From Paraconiothyrium sp. Pb-2020 (taxonomy: Eukaryota > Ascomycota > Dothideomycetes > Pleosporales > Didymosphaeriaceae): a DNA stretch of 64,000 nucleotides. Positions 45,772-57,590 of this stretch are shown here, in pieces. The stretch spans positions 2,046,001-2,110,000 of the forward strand of contig JAJUBI010000001.1 of assembly GCA_022419385.1 (NCBI GenBank), given 5' to 3'. The position numbers and the translations under genes were made by a program. Within the stretch, counting starts at the first letter, position 1; the number at the start of each line of letters is the position of its first letter. The notes below the pieces were generated by a model. It did not search any database. It saw only the letters and a program-made list of their open reading frames with translations, and was not told the origin of the DNA.

Positions 45772-47184
45772 CTAAGCGGAAGGCAGCTGCCCAAACTGGT
45801 TAATCAGTGAATGGAGCAGTCCACAGAAGATGCCATGCAACCACACGAAGAAGTCTTCCATGCCCACAATCTCAACCAGATTCTTGGCCTTCATCACCTC
45901 GCTAGAAATGCGCGGGTACCCGTCCGGATCGACCTTCTTAGCAGATAGAAAGGAAGATACGGGGGTGATGTTGCGGGCAGCAGGGGAGCTGGCCACCGAA
46001 GAGACGGGACGGTCTTTGACGGGAGAGGTCTGGAAAAAGGGCAGTGAGGAAGCGGAGGTGCCGAATGGCGGGGTGTATGGCACGGCGGTGGCAGGCCGGG
46101 ACTGCACGGCAGTATCCTTTTCAAGGACCTTGTCGGCAAGAGCAACGATTCGGTTGGCAATGGATTCGAAGACTTCGGTGATCTTGACCATGGCCTTTGT
46201 GGCTCGAAGCCCGTCACGACCGGCCATGGCGATGAGAGCGTAGGTCCGCATTGCCCCACGGGCACGGGGATCCCGTAACCGGAATACGTATGCGATGGTG
46301 TATCCGGCGTGCGAGTCGCCGAAGAACATGGGTCCAGCGGCCTTGCCCATGGGCAAAGTCTCGGTGGACAGCGTACGAATGCAGGTCCGTCGGAGCAGAG
46401 AGTAGGTTGCAGGAGACTGTGGTTGACTGGTGGATACGTAACTGAGCGTATGGGTGTGCATACCCCGCGAATACATGGGTGAGGCGGGGACCGAGTCCGG
46501 GAACATTTGGGAACGGCTGCTGTCGAAAGACTTGGAGTGCTCGGTGTCGGAGGCATCCGACGATGTGGAACTACTCATATCGTCACATGCGCTGGAGCTG
46601 CGAACTGGGAAGTTGTGCGAGGTTCGCAGCACGGGGCTTCCATTTCGGCCGCGGCCGTCTTTCGAGGGGCTTCCCGGGGCGCCGTCTGGGATTCTGGCGC
46701 TGACCTTCTTCGGGACAATGATCTGGCAATTGTCGCACACATCATTGTCGGTGCTGTAAGTGCTACTCGGTCTCCGGCCGCCGAAGCTGCTATCAGAGGT
46801 AGGGAGACTGGGAAAGTAAGGGTTGTGTGAAGGTGATCTTGGGCTGGTAGGCGGGGTCTCAAGGGGTGACGTGAGCTGTGGTATCCGGCTGCCCAGCTTG
46901 AGGGTCGTGGGAGGCTGTTCATAAAGGCCATTGTAAGAGACGTGGGGATGCGGCTCTTCGGAAGGTGGCGTCACGCATGGATTGCAGGAGCCGCATGGCG
47001 AGGGAGAGGCTTGGGTGCAGATGATAGATGTGGGACCGTGGACCTCGCAGAAGTGTGCGAGCGAGATCTGAAGCCATGTCAGTGGTCGGGTCAGGGAGGT
47101 CAGACGGCACGCGGGCAGTCGGTGAGAGCAACCGGGGGCGCGGCAAGGGCTTGGCTTGGATGGTAAACTTACCGTAAAGTCCAT
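45772..47184 (-). CDS. LST7: Lst7, fungal folliculin homologue
   Basis: The first exon is only four codons (47184-47173, MDFT), followed by a 105-nt intron (47068-47172, GTAAGT to CAG) that is a multiple of three and has no stop. Exon 2 is 47067-45772, giving about 435 residues. The exon 2 start (ISLAHFCEVHGPTSIICTQ) is the folliculin/SMCR8 longin signature. A Ser/Pro-rich insert with a CxxC pair (DVCDNCQIIVPKKV) follows, then the second half of the longin fold (MFFGDSHAGYTIAYVFRLRD; ARGAMRTYALIAMAGRD). In yeast Lst7 with Lst4 is a GTPase-activating complex for Gtr2 at the vacuole, feeding amino-acid state to TORC1. The C-terminal DENN part of animal folliculin is absent or very short, as in yeast. 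Confidence 0.87.
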   Translation of the reverse strand: MDFTVSLPSKPSPCRAPGCSHRLPACRLTSLTRPLTWLQISLAHFCEVHGPTSIICTQASPSPCGSCNPCVTPPSEEPHPHVSYNGLYEQPPTTLKLGSRIPQLTSPLETPPTSPRSPSHNPYFPSLPTSDSSFGGRRPSSTYSTDNDVCDNCQIIVPKKVSARIPDGAPGSPSKDGRGRNGSPVLRTSHNFPVRSSSACDDMSSSTSSDASDTEHSKSFDSSRSQMFPDSVPASPMYSRGMHTHTLSYVSTSQPQSPATYSLLRRTCIRTLSTETLPMGKAAGPMFFGDSHAGYTIAYVFRLRDPRARGAMRTYALIAMAGRDGLRATKAMVKITEVFESIANRIVALADKVLEKDTAVQSRPATAVPYTPPFGTSASSLPFFQTSPVKDRPVSSVASSPAARNITPVSSFLSAKKVDPDGYPRISSEVMKAKNLVEIVGMEDFFVWLHGIFCGLLHSLINQFGQLPSA

Positions 47185-49010
47185 GTTTCCTCCTCTGTGT
47201 TCGGTCTACGGGCTCATGGTGTGTGGGTGGGCGTAAGAGGTGGGTCGTGTGCGTGGGTGGCTCAGCTGACAGTGGGCGGGAGGAGCGTAGTTCGCGCGCG
47301 GAATGATGGGGTGTGCTACGGCTTGTCGCTGTGAGTGGTGAATATGCGACTATGGTCGCCAGGTACGGGTGCCCCAGGTCCCAGGCGTTGCAGAGGTGGC
47401 GATGTCGCGTGGGTAGGTGGGTGGGTGTGGTGGTGGAGTGGAGTATGTGTAGTCGCAGGCGCAGGCGCAGGCGCAGGCGCGAACGTCGGTCGGTACAGGA
47501 TGCCGAGGAGAGGGTGGTGTTTCGCAGGGCGGCTTCAAGGAGTACAAATGTCGCTATGCACAGTTCAAGAGGGCGGGCGAGGGATTTAGATGGGCATATG
47601 GGGTCGGCAGCAATTAGAGCGGCGCGGAGAGACGATGGTTAGACCGTCACGACTAGCAGGGGTCGTTCAGGCGGTGAATCGCAGCCGTCGCGATTGGAAG
47701 ACGTGGAGTGGAGCCCGCAGTGCAACCACGGCGCTTTGACATGTGGGAACGCATACTGTGTACTGTGTACAGCGCTTGTACTCGAGAAGCGTCCATGTCC
47801 TGTCCTCCGGCATGGGCTCGCGGCTTGGGCTGCCATGAGACGTTACGCCAGGCACAGTGTCTCGAACAGCCAACTTCCGACGGCCTCTCCCCGGGCGGCG
47901 CTGCTCGCACGACCTGCATTCTCGCGCTGGCAATGACGCACCGCCCGCGCTACATTCTTCCGCATCCTCGATGAGGCTACAAACGCATCCGGCCCGAGAT
48001 CATCAGGGTGAATGTTGCAGTGTGCGTGAGCAGAGCCCCTTGACGGCCGCTCAACGCCGTCATGCCTCGATCGAGCCACCACCCTCAGCGCCCCTTCCGC
48101 GTCCCATCCGGCAGTCGACGTGCAGCTCCCGACTCGACAGAGCACTTCGAGAACGTGCTGGATGCGAGTGCGCTGCTTGCGGCGGTGCATTCGACGGGAC
48201 CTAGTGACGCTCCAGACGCGCCGCGGCGTGGGAGCAGGAAGCAAGAGTGGGGTCGAGAGACGCTCTACGCAAGCCGATGAGTAACCCCGTGGTTCGCCTT
48301 CGCGCGCAGCAATTGTCCTTACGTGCCGGTTTTCCAGAAGCACCCGCCAAGTGGGCCCTGTAAATCCACCTTCCAGGAACACTTGCAAAGTGTCGGTGCG
48401 CCCGCCCTCGCAACCGCTCCAGGGTCTGCGAGCATTTTGATCTTCCCTCTTCGACCTTGCCTGCACGCAGTCCGTTGGAGAGCTGTTGGTCCCACAATCA
48501 CGTTGACGCTGTTGCCGCCGACCAGGATTCTGGTCGCGGTTGGTGGCCCCAAAGTGCATGTCACTGCAGAAAAGCAGTCCAGGCCGCACACAGCAACATT
48601 AGCACACAGACCTTTTGAGCTAATGGTAACATTAGTTCGGGCCTGTTGAACTATTTGTAACAGGTAGAGAGACCAGAAGACATCTCGCCGGACGCACCGC
48701 ACCAGGTGATCATGCGCAGCAATCAACTATTCAGGTACCCCAGTCGAGCCAGTCGAGCCCGGAGCGTCTGAATTGGCCTCTTGCACCCCAGCTGCATACG
48801 TCTGTTTGAGAAACGCGCCAGGTTGCGCAACATCTGACACACGCAAATTTGCCAGAGATGCAGCTGCATGAAGACAGACGTGGCTTAGATGGGATCCCGG
48901 TGCATATGTCAAACGGTTCGCCATGTGCCACGCTATCTGCATGGGCTCCGCATTTGGCGATTCCTCCTGTTGACCATCTACATACGACATAGTCTACAGC
49001 GTGTCCTATA
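47185..49010. other. GC-rich intergenic region upstream of LST7
   Basis: About 1.8 kb without a supported gene. Several long frames overlap on both strands here, which is expected in GC-rich noncoding DNA. A hexanucleotide repeat and a G-run cluster lie near 47410-47480. Confidence 0.5.
47454..47480. repeat. CGCAGG hexanucleotide microsatellite
   Basis: About four and a half tandem copies of CGCAGG, some 270 bases upstream of the LST7 start. The adjacent 47410-47435 segment has four short G-runs separated by one or two bases. Confidence 0.85.
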
Positions 49011-50203
49011 CTACATGTCTTCGCCACCTCCATCGTCGGTATCGTCGGAATCGTCTTCGTCTGGAGGACGCCCTCGGAGGATGTCGTACCCCATGAGCTC
49101 GTTGAGGAAGTTACGAGAAGCCACAACCTCCTCGTACCGATCTTTCTCGTGCTGCGTAAACTCCATGCTTTGTGCGCTCATGCCCTCTACGATCAGCGGC
49201 GTCCAGATCTGGTCCAGCTGCGTTATACCAATGCTGCTGCACGGGATGTCGTCCAACAGCGCATGTGACGTGACGCCCACATCTCTCCAATGCTCTCGCC
49301 ATCGGACGTTTTCGTGCGGCGACAGACGAGTGATGAAGGAATGCAGCAACCGTCTTCGCTCACTGTAGTTCTGGCAAGCAAGCAGTTTCGCAACCGCACC
49401 AACACCTCCAAGGATCAACACGAAAGCAATGTCTTCCACACACGCCGGCTTGCCGTGCCAACCGCGGAACACCTTTTCCACAGATCCAGCATATGTGGGT
49501 GGCCGCAGCTTCCGCATGAGCACCTGCAGGATGAAGCAATACATGTAGAAGAACTGCAAGCGCAAGGGCCGATCGAGTTTCCTCAGTATCTTCCGTTCCT
49601 GATTCGTGATACCGGGCGTCGTACAGATATCATATCCAATGTGAGAGCGCGGGCGGATGCGGCCAAGATCCCGCTCTAAGAGTATGCGCCGGTGCCCTTC
49701 CAGGAAGTATCCTACACCGAACACAAGCGGGATCATCTTCTCGTACACGGAAGCCCACATCTGCTTTTGACGCTGGTTGGTGTGCCGAAGCGTGTCTTTC
49801 AGCACAAAGGTAGCAAGCTCCCGAGTCAATCGTATGGAAGCGATGTGTCGTCGCCGCATGGCCACTGTGCGGGATGAGCTCTCATCTCCTGGCCTGAATG
49901 TTTGAATCACTTACAAAGGTATTGCAAATGGGCCTCGTCAGTCCTTGGAGGTGGATAAAGTCGAGTATGAAGCGTGCCCATCTTGTGCTTCACCCAAAAG
50001 CGGACCAAAGCTGGACCGCATGCTGTGACGAGTTCATTCAGTGCTCGTGAAGCCCTACGAAGGGCCAGTATGTCGGCGATGAACAGCTCGCACAACACCT
50101 GCACAAGCAACTCGTTCGGAAGCAGCAGCAAGGCCCTATACAAAGGGCTAGATGACGGATCAGCATGGGCAGTACGAGTGAGCCCAAGTTGCGTACCTTC
50201 CAT
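49011..50203 (-). CDS. F-box-like protein
   Basis: Exon 1 is 50203-49915 and exon 2 is 49864-49011, joined over a 50-nt intron (GTAAGT to CACAG) that changes frame correctly; total 380 residues. ATG 50203 is the first usable start. Residues about 25-60 look like an F-box: LLLPNELLVQVLCELFIADI followed by LALRRASRALNELV. The rest is helical and Arg-rich, with a hydrophobic run FVLILGGVGAVAKLLAC near residue 240, and ends in an acidic Asp/Glu/Gly tail. F-box proteins link targets to SCF ubiquitin ligases through Skp1. No substrate-binding repeats (WD40, LRR) are visible. The family call rests on the N-terminal motif only. Confidence 0.72.
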
Positions 50204-51216
50204 TCTGCGCCAACTCCTCCCCCAAGCCGCTCCGCCTGACGCTTCGGAACGAAGCAACAAGCTTATGTTGGAAGCTCTCTGCCGCCCGTCCAAAGCTCAA
50301 GCTCTTTCTCCCCCAGGGTCTGTCTCTGTCTCCACCGACGACCCCCATCGGAGAGCTAGTCCGGCGAAATCTATCCATGTTTTCGCTCGCTATGCAGTGC
50401 AAGCTCGGTATTCGCGGCAGGCCGAGCTTGGCCGGTCAGGAAGCGTCCAACGATGCAGCGCTATGCGTCCGCCCGTCGCAAGGCATGTTAGCAGCGGCTG
50501 GCAGCCAGAGTCGCACGGCGGCAGACGACACGAGAATGGAGAGGGAAAGGAGCAGCGCCAGGCTCCGCGCGTATGCTGCGGAGTTCAGTGCTCGGCTGGC
50601 ATGGGACGGCATGGCTACGGGGGGTCGGTAAACACGGTGCTCTGGAAGCATGGCATGCATCTGGCGGGACCGGGCTGCCCGCCTGCCACGAGGGAAATCT
50701 GAAACGCCGTGGCAGCTTTGCCGAACGCGGGGCTGAAAACACCGTCATGCTCTGCGAAAACACCAGGGCGCTGCGACCCTCTACCGCGCGACATTCTCTG
50801 ACAGCCGCACCACCCCTCATGCCCATGCCTCCCGCAGCGGCGCGCCCACGTCGGATGCCGAAGCCGGCTGCTTTTCGTGGCCCATGTGGCTTTGTCGTCC
50901 TGCGTATGCCGCCTGTACGATTGCGCGCGCTGTGCGACTGGGACGTCGGGAATGCTGTGCTCGCTGTACCTGACACAGGGCGAAGCGAAACGTCCTGTCG
51001 TCGCTTCCGAATACCCTCTCGTCCCGCAGACTTCAACTACGGAGACATGGAAGTTGGGAGGTAGAGGGCCCGGCCTAGTCGCCATGGGGCAAAATAGTCC
51101 CTGACCCCACGCCAACAGCTGCGGTCCTGAGCGCATCGCGACATCAGCAACGTGTCGTATTTATATGCAAACCTTCTGCTCACAAGGTTGCACAACGTAC
51201 AGCACACTTGCACAGC
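50204..51216. promoter_or_regulatory. Divergent intergenic region, F-box / cupin
   Basis: About 1 kb between two divergent start codons. GC-rich, with overlapping spurious frames on both strands and no supported gene. Confidence 0.5.
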
Positions 51217-51642
51217 ATGGTGGCCCGACCCATCGTCCTCTCCGCCCGCGACATCCAGACCATGCCTGAAGAGGGCTTCTTGGAAGGGACGACAGGCGGC
51301 AATGTTACCTGGAAGACGCTGCTGTCGTCTTCGAGAACGTCCAGCGACACCTTGACGTCTGGGCTCGCGAGATGCGCCGCCAACGGAGGCCATCTGAAGT
51401 GCCATCGCCATTCGCATCCCGAGATCTACCACATCGTACAAGGTCACGGTATTGTCACCGTTGAAGGAAGACAGCAAGAGGTTGGCAAGGGCGACGTTGT
51501 CTTCATTCCAGGGGACTCGGAGCATGGCATAAGGAACGAGCATCCAGAGGAGGATTTGGTGTGGCTTTATGTTTTCGCTGCAGATAAGTTTGAGGACGTG
51601 GTGTATCGTTTTAGCGAGCATGGGACAAAGGCGAGGCTTTAG
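51217..51642 (+). CDS. Small single-domain cupin
   Basis: An intron-less frame of 141 residues from ATG 51217. Both cupin motifs are complete. Motif 1 is in GGHLKCHRHSHPEIYHIVQG (two or three His plus Glu as metal ligands). Motif 2 is KGDVVFIPGDSEHGIRNE (the last ligand His and the conserved Asn). Cupins of this size bind Fe, Mn, Zn or Ni and act as dioxygenases, isomerases or simple binding proteins. The reaction cannot be read from sequence. It converges on the beta-glucosidase gene with about 330 bases between stops and may belong to the same catabolic block. No signal peptide is present, so it is probably cytosolic. Confidence 0.85.
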   Translation: MVARPIVLSARDIQTMPEEGFLEGTTGGNVTWKTLLSSSRTSSDTLTSGLARCAANGGHLKCHRHSHPEIYHIVQGHGIVTVEGRQQEVGKGDVVFIPGDSEHGIRNEHPEEDLVWLYVFAADKFEDVVYRFSEHGTKARL

Positions 51643-51974
51643 ATCGGGCAGCGAGACTACCTGCATGTTGAAGTCACACGACCAAAGTCTACCGAGAGAG
51701 TGACTGAGGAGTCAGGGCAGGCGGCAGCCGGACAAGGCTCTTGCCTTCTCCAAGGTTTGTGGAAGTCGATCCTTTAACATGGATCTGAACATTGGACCGA
51801 CTGGGAATACATCAGAGAATCTGCATCGGCTAATTTTCATCCATTGCTATATTTTCAAAGAAACCGTTCATTACTCTCTCCCCAGAAAAACGTTCACCGC
51901 CGTACACAAGCACCCGAGCAGTGCGTCAGGCTAGGTCCTATATGGTATAGAGCTCAAGGCTTTCTTCATCTAAG
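51643..51974. other. Convergent intergenic region
   Basis: About 330 bases between the cupin stop and the beta-glucosidase stop, AT-richer than its flanks, with no coding signal. Confidence 0.5.
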
Positions 51975-54517
51975 TTATAGGTGGTTCCATACTCTCTCTT
52001 CTGCAACTTCGAAACTGGTTCTTTGGTCCCCTACAATAACACCATAGGTCCCTGGCTCGACCTTCCACGCTCTTCCTGCCTCATCCCAAAAACTACAAGC
52101 CATGTCTAATTGGATCTCCACAGCGACTATCACTTCTTCTCCCGATGCTAATGCTTTAGTCTTGGTAAAGCCCTTGAGCTCCCTCGCCGGCCGCCACACA
52201 TCCGTACTTGAAGTGGGCGTGATATAGATTTGGACGACATCCCTCGCTTCCACGTTTCCACTATTCCTCACTAACACAGAGCATGTGAGCTTAGAATCCT
52301 GCGCCAGTCCATCAATGGAGACTTCGAGTCCTCGGTACACAAAAGATGTGTAAGTTAACCCGTATCCGAACGGCCACCGTACTGCATCCTTGCATCCAGC
52401 CGCCCGATAACCGACACCGACACCTTCTGCGTATTCAACAGTCACGCTTCCATCCTCTTGTCTCTTCGGTGGGAAATGCGCTGCACTGGGTGCATCCGAT
52501 AACGTTTTGAACCAGGTCGTCGCGAGCTTGCCACTCGGGCAAAAGCGTCCTGTCAAAAGATCTGCTGCCGCGAGTGCACCTTCTTGGCCAGGGAAATGTG
52601 CGAGAAGAACTGCATCGACCTCATCGATCACCTCGCTGACATCAATCGGGTTGCCAGCATGGAGGACTAAGACAGTCTTGCGAGAGGCGGCAGCTACGGC
52701 TCGTATTAGTCGCGTTTGGTTCGCTGGGAGTTCGATAGTTTGAAGATCGAACCCCTCAGATTCATATTCCTCGTTGCGGCCTGCGTAGATGATGCTCACA
52801 TCGCTGTTGCGCGCGATTGAGACGGCCTCCTCGATAGCGTCATCCTCAGAGTATGCTTCTTCAAAGCAGAGAGCGGCAGCATAGGGCGTTGGTTCGCCAA
52901 CGCTGAGCTTCTCGGGCCCTTGCATGATGAGTTCGACCTTATACTCGGTTTGCGCCTGCATCTGGACCACTGTGCGGACCTCAAGGAGGATGTGGTTGAA
53001 GATGAATTGCTCCGTCGATATGGGGATCGCAGGACCCGAAGAAACCTCTTTCCCGTCAACCGTCAAAGTGAAAGATCCAGTGCAGCGCACCGCTAAGGTG
53101 TGGAGTCCTGTCGTCGACGGTATAAGAGTAGTCGAAAGTCGAACATGAGACCCAGGGATCTTGAGGCCAGGTTTGAATTTGCCCAACATCCAGACCCGCC
53201 CTTCTTCACTGCTTTCCGAGAAAACAACTTCTTCAAGATTATCGTTGTTGTAAAATGCAATATCAACGCCAGGCGAACCATTCTTTGCTCGAATCTTGTC
53301 CTTGCGCACAGTGGGAACGATGCGCCGCGTCCGCACGCCCTGCGCATATTCCACACTCTTGAATTCTTTGCTCAAAACATCGAGAGGCGAGTGTCGGTAC
53401 TGTGGGATGCAAGACGCACTGCCCCCACCAGTGCAAACAGGGCTTTTTGCGAACTCGCCGATGAGCGCCAATGTAGCGCTATTCGCAATCGGCAGCGTAC
53501 TCTCTTTGTTCTTCAAGAGCACCATACCGCTACGTGCGATCTCGCGAGCCAGATCTCCCGTCTCCTTCGTGATCACGGAACGCTCTGGCTCGTCGCTATG
53601 ACAAGCTCTGGTGCGGTCTCGCAATTCCAACATTTTGAGAGCGCGCGCGTCTATTTCAGCTTCGGAGACCTCACCCGCCTTCACTTTGGCGATCAGTCGT
53701 CCACCGCGGAATACTGGGAAAGGCATTTCGAGATCAAGACCGGCCTTGATCGGCGCGACAGTATCGTGAACCGCAAACCAATCCGACATGGTGATGCCTT
53801 TGTAACCCCAGTCACCGCGCAGGACTTCCTGATATAGCTCAGCATGCTCGCTGCAGAAGGTTCCGTCGACCTTATTATAACTGTCCGCGTCAGATTTTGA
53901 AGGATGATACAGGTTTTCGAGTCTCCTTACGCTGTCATGACACCCTCTGGATCGGAATTTCGCAACAGATGTTGCCACGCGGCCAGGTAAATTTCTCGCA
54001 ATGGCCTACCGTTCACCTTCTCTTTCACGTCGTAGAAATGTCTTAGAGTCTCTGCATCATTTGCCACAAAATGCTTTGGGCAAGCGCCCACACCACCGCG
54101 CTGTATGCCATTAATAATGGCGCTCGCCAATACACCTGAGATCAACGGATCCTCGGAGAAGCACTCAAAATTCCTGCCTGCGCGGGGATCGCGATGGATG
54201 TTAATCGTCGGGCCCAGGACCATTTGTGCGCTTTTCAGTCTCGCTTGTCGTGCCAGCTCTTCGCCCAGTCGCCCCAGTAACTCGCTGTCCCAGGTAGAAC
54301 CATAGCAAGCTGTGTTAGGGAAAGAAGCTGTTGTGATGTTGGCATCCAGTCCGCTTGGTCTGATACCGCAGACTGAATCAGCGACGCGAAGGGGAGGTAT
54401 GCCGAGACGTGCTACTCCAGCTGCAGTGGAAAAATCGCGGCCCGAGAGTAGCGCTACTTTTTCCTCAAGCGTCAGCTCAGGAAGGAGGCTTGCAAAATGA
54501 GTGGATGATTGGGTCAT
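51975..54517 (-). CDS. GH3 beta-glucosidase with PA14 insert, intracellular type
   Basis: Exon 1 is 54517-53931 and exon 2 is 53880-51975 (50-nt intron, GTAAGG donor), giving 830 residues. ATG 54517 (MTQSSTHFASLLPELTLEEK) matches the usual N-terminus; ATG 54556 is possible. The GH3 barrel shows LGPTINIHRDPRAGRNFECF and KHFVANDAE, and the catalytic nucleophile Asp lies in YKGITMSDWFAVHD (about D229). The second domain starts SGMVLLKNKESTLPI. A PA14-type insert (LHTLAVRCTGSFTLTVDGKE) precedes the rest of the alpha/beta sandwich. The C-terminus is a fibronectin III-like domain. No signal peptide is seen, so the enzyme should act on glucosides already in the cell. It hydrolyses terminal beta-D-glucose; the aglycone preference is unknown. 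Confidence 0.92.
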
Positions 54518-56499
54518 GGCGTGTGGGGAACCGATTGCGGGGTGAATGCTTTGCATGGTATTGTGGTGCCTATGATATGCAAGGAGTGACCGGCACTTCC
54601 GCTGCATCTCGGGATTCCCGAAGGTCAGAACACACGACGCTTGGGGTACGGAAGACCTTATTGCTTGCATACCTAGCTTCCGCTACAACCCTACCCGACA
54701 AGACTGCCGCACTTGTGACCATCACACGGCATTTTAAGCAATGCAATGTACTAGAGGCTTCCAAGCCACATGTGGAGGGTACCTAGGTATCGAGTGACAT
54801 TTTGCAAGGGCTTCTGGCATGGAAGCCTGAATAGCCCCAGAGCCAGGAAGTTTATCTCTATGTTGTCCAAAAACAAAATCAAAGATAGTAGTCGTGGAGC
54901 ATGCGACGGAGCTAGACGTCGGGAACAAGTTCATTAGCTACCCCAAACAAAGTTTTGTGCTATTGTTTTGATAAAGGGCCTGATAGCCATGCCGTAATCG
55001 CTGTTATTGGGTGTTCGTAGCACAGTGTGATTGCGCGGGCCTTTGTTTGTGAGAAATACACCCGAATGATGGTCAAATCCAACAATGATGACTGGATTCT
55101 GTATGCGATAATAGGAGGGACTGTCATGGCCACAGTCGCCGACCTAGCAGAAGTAGGTGTCGTGTAACCAGGATACCGCTTGTGTAAAGCGCAGCTTTCG
55201 AGCCTGGGTAGGAAGGTACATCAGAAACTCCGACAGTATCGCGGTGACCAGGTCTCGGGCAAGAGGGCTTATGTCGGTGACCTTGACCCCTGCATACGGC
55301 ACCACCCTGTTATCGCGATATGCACCACACAAATGCCGCTGATCGTCGTAATTCTAGCGTCCATGGGACATCGCTGGATCGTGGAGCTGCTTAGATACTT
55401 GTGCCGAGGCCTGTGATTGAGGTGGAAGTAACTGTATGAGCAGTAGTCCGAGGCGTTTCTCTTTCTCCAGGATACGTGTGCCTACATGAGGATCATGCGG
55501 ATCGTCAATGACATTTGGTTCAGCTCCAGTGAAGCACGGAGATACGACTATCTGGTGACGGTTGAATGGAACGTTGCGGCAAAGATTGTGACTGTAGCAC
55601 GAAAAGCCTCATGGCGCAGTTGCTAAAGGTCTCCCAACTAGTACCAGGTTGTACGAGAAGTCGTTGCATATGCGCGGAGCATTCACTAGGCGGCCTAGAA
55701 ACTCGTTGATACGCATAGCCTCGAGAGCTTTTTGGTAGCCTTCCGGTGAACAGTGTTCGCTGCAGTAACTTCGAGACGGAGTCGCGTACGTCGGCATTCT
55801 CGTCACTTCATCCAGTCGAATGCCTTGACTACTTAGTAGGAACTCCGGCTGGACTAAGACCTCTATTCGAGTGAATCGATATGGTGACTGATACGCTCCC
55901 TTTGCGATTCGCCCGTCAATGAGAGTGACCTTTGAACTACGGTCGCTATCGCGGCAACAGAACATCCTCATCTTGGAGCGAAAAGAGACGGGTCGAACAA
56001 CTCCATCATTTTTGATACCCCGGAATGGCTTTTCAAGCAATGCTGCCACAACGCATGCAGCCAAGGAGGCTGCGCATCGCGTTCAAAAGCTGCTGCATAC
56101 TAAAGCGCGTGCTGTTGTTGCAAAGTCGTGGCACGTGGCTGGGTCAGGTCAGGCAAAAATTGCCGGAAGAGGTTGTCGTCCTCTGCCATCGCTTGGTGGT
56201 ACACTGAATAGTCGTATGCGTCCATATATGGGGCTGGTCATGGCGTACTGGACCTACTACTCTTGTTTTCGTTGATATGCCAGTTTGATCCGGATCTCCC
56301 ACCTTCGTCTCGTCTAAGGCGGCTTTTCCGCATTGTAACTGGCATTAATATTAGGTTTGCACGATCGCACGACTTAGAACAGTCAAATCTTTTGAAGTAC
56401 ACAGCGTACCATCTGACATTGTCGAAGAGAAAGAAGTCGAAAGATTATGACAGCGGAGTTAATTGCGTATTGAAACTGTTCTTGTCCTTGCACCCCGTA
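54518..56499. other. Intergenic region with weak coding signal
   Basis: About 2 kb between the beta-glucosidase start and the FAH-family gene, two divergent genes of the putative cluster. It should contain their promoters. One weak minus-strand candidate (55609-56064) is listed separately; the rest shows no gene. Confidence 0.45.
55609..56064 (-). other. Doubtful open frame of 151 codons
   Basis: The frame includes plausible protein-like stretches such as SSKVTLIDGRIAKGAYQSPY and KALEAMRINEFLGRLVNAPR. A different minus-strand frame just upstream (56215-56090) begins MDAYDYSVYHQAMAEDDNLF and ends in a TAG. No splice pair joins them convincingly. This may be the remnant of a lost cluster gene or chance. 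I recognise no family. Confidence 0.25.
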
Positions 56500-57586
56500 A
56501 TGTCGATTCCATCGTTTACGCGGCTCGTGCGTTTCGTGCCACTGCCGGACACGTCGAAGATATGCATCGGAGAGCCGGAATTAGACACTGTGGATGTTGG
56601 AGTGGCCCTGCGAAAAGGCCAGCCAGTTTCGGTTCTTTTATGGTCTGGTACATCAGTGCTTTCTCCAGGTACCAAGACAGACAAACGCGAAGTTGTCGGT
56701 CGGCTGCTCTCTCCTATTGATGCTACGGAAATCGGAACTATCCGTTGTATCGGGCTGAACGTAAGCAGCCACTCCAAAATATGGTATATACATTGACGAC
56801 TGTTAGTATGTTCAACATGCCAAAGAACTTGGCGTGGACCTCCCAACTGTACCCACTGTATTTCTGTGAGTCATCCTCATTGTCGCTGCTCTGATGCTTC
56901 TAAGATGATTCGAGAAAGCCGAGCACTGCACTTGCAGACCCATGGCCGGCGACAACGGTGCTACCAAAGATTACGCAGCAAAGCGATACGGGAGACTACG
57001 AATCAGAGCTAGCAGTCGTACTGGGTAAACCATGTAAGAATGTATCAGAAGAGGAGGCGTTTGACTACATTTTGGGCTATACAGCCTGTAACGACGTCTC
57101 CAGCAGAGCAAGCCAATTTGCACAGACGCAATGGTGTTTCTCCAAAGGATTTGACGGTTCTTGTCCTATTGGTGAGGAGCCAGGCCGCGTGAGCAGGGCG
57201 CATGCTTAAATTATCCCCACTAGGGCCGACACTTGTGTCGAAGTCTGTAATTGCGGACCCTTCTGCGCTGCGTATCCGCGGTCTTAAAAACGGCGAGATC
57301 AAGCAGGATTGCGGCACTGAGTATGTATCAGCAGGCCTGACTGTTTCCCTTGAGATCCAATGTTGACCAGGGGAACAGCGATCTCATTTTCAGCATCGGC
57401 AAGCTGATCAGCTTTCTATCCCAAGGCACAACACTTCCTGCGGGTACAGTCATCCTCACCGGAACACCGGCCGGCGTAGGTGCAGGATGCACTCCCAAAG
57501 TCACCATTAGAGAGGGTGACGAGTTTTCGGTAGAGATCTTGCCCCATATTGGGACTCTTGTCAATGTTTTCGAGAATGAGAGATAG
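56500..57586 (+). CDS. Fumarylacetoacetate-hydrolase-family enzyme
   Basis: Five exons: 56500-56760, 56807-56865, 56915-57171, 57224-57324 and 57371-57586, giving 297 residues. The sum is divisible by three and each join follows the family. Conserved parts: the LKPSTALADPWPATTVLPK entry segment, SDTGDYESELAVVLGKPCKN with metal-binding Glu residues, YILGYTACNDVSSRASQF with the Asp ligand, and SQGTTLPAGTVILTGTPAGV. FAH-type hydrolases split C-C bonds of acylpyruvates (for example fumarylpyruvate) or act as 2-keto-3-deoxy-sugar and related hydrolases. Intron 4 has two possible arrangements; the 46-nt version is used here. It ends only 4 bases from the convergent Zn2Cys6 gene. Confidence 0.9.
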
Positions 57587-57590
57587 GACG

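Noticed and set aside
47843..48589. Minus-strand frame of 248 codons upstream of LST7
   Set aside because: Several overlapping frames of similar length on both strands show that this is GC-rich noncoding DNA; composition is Arg/Ala-biased with no motif.
57321..57354. 34-nt intron as the fourth intron of the FAH-family gene
   Set aside because: Too short for this genome; a 46-nt intron ending at 57370 restores the family sequence equally well.
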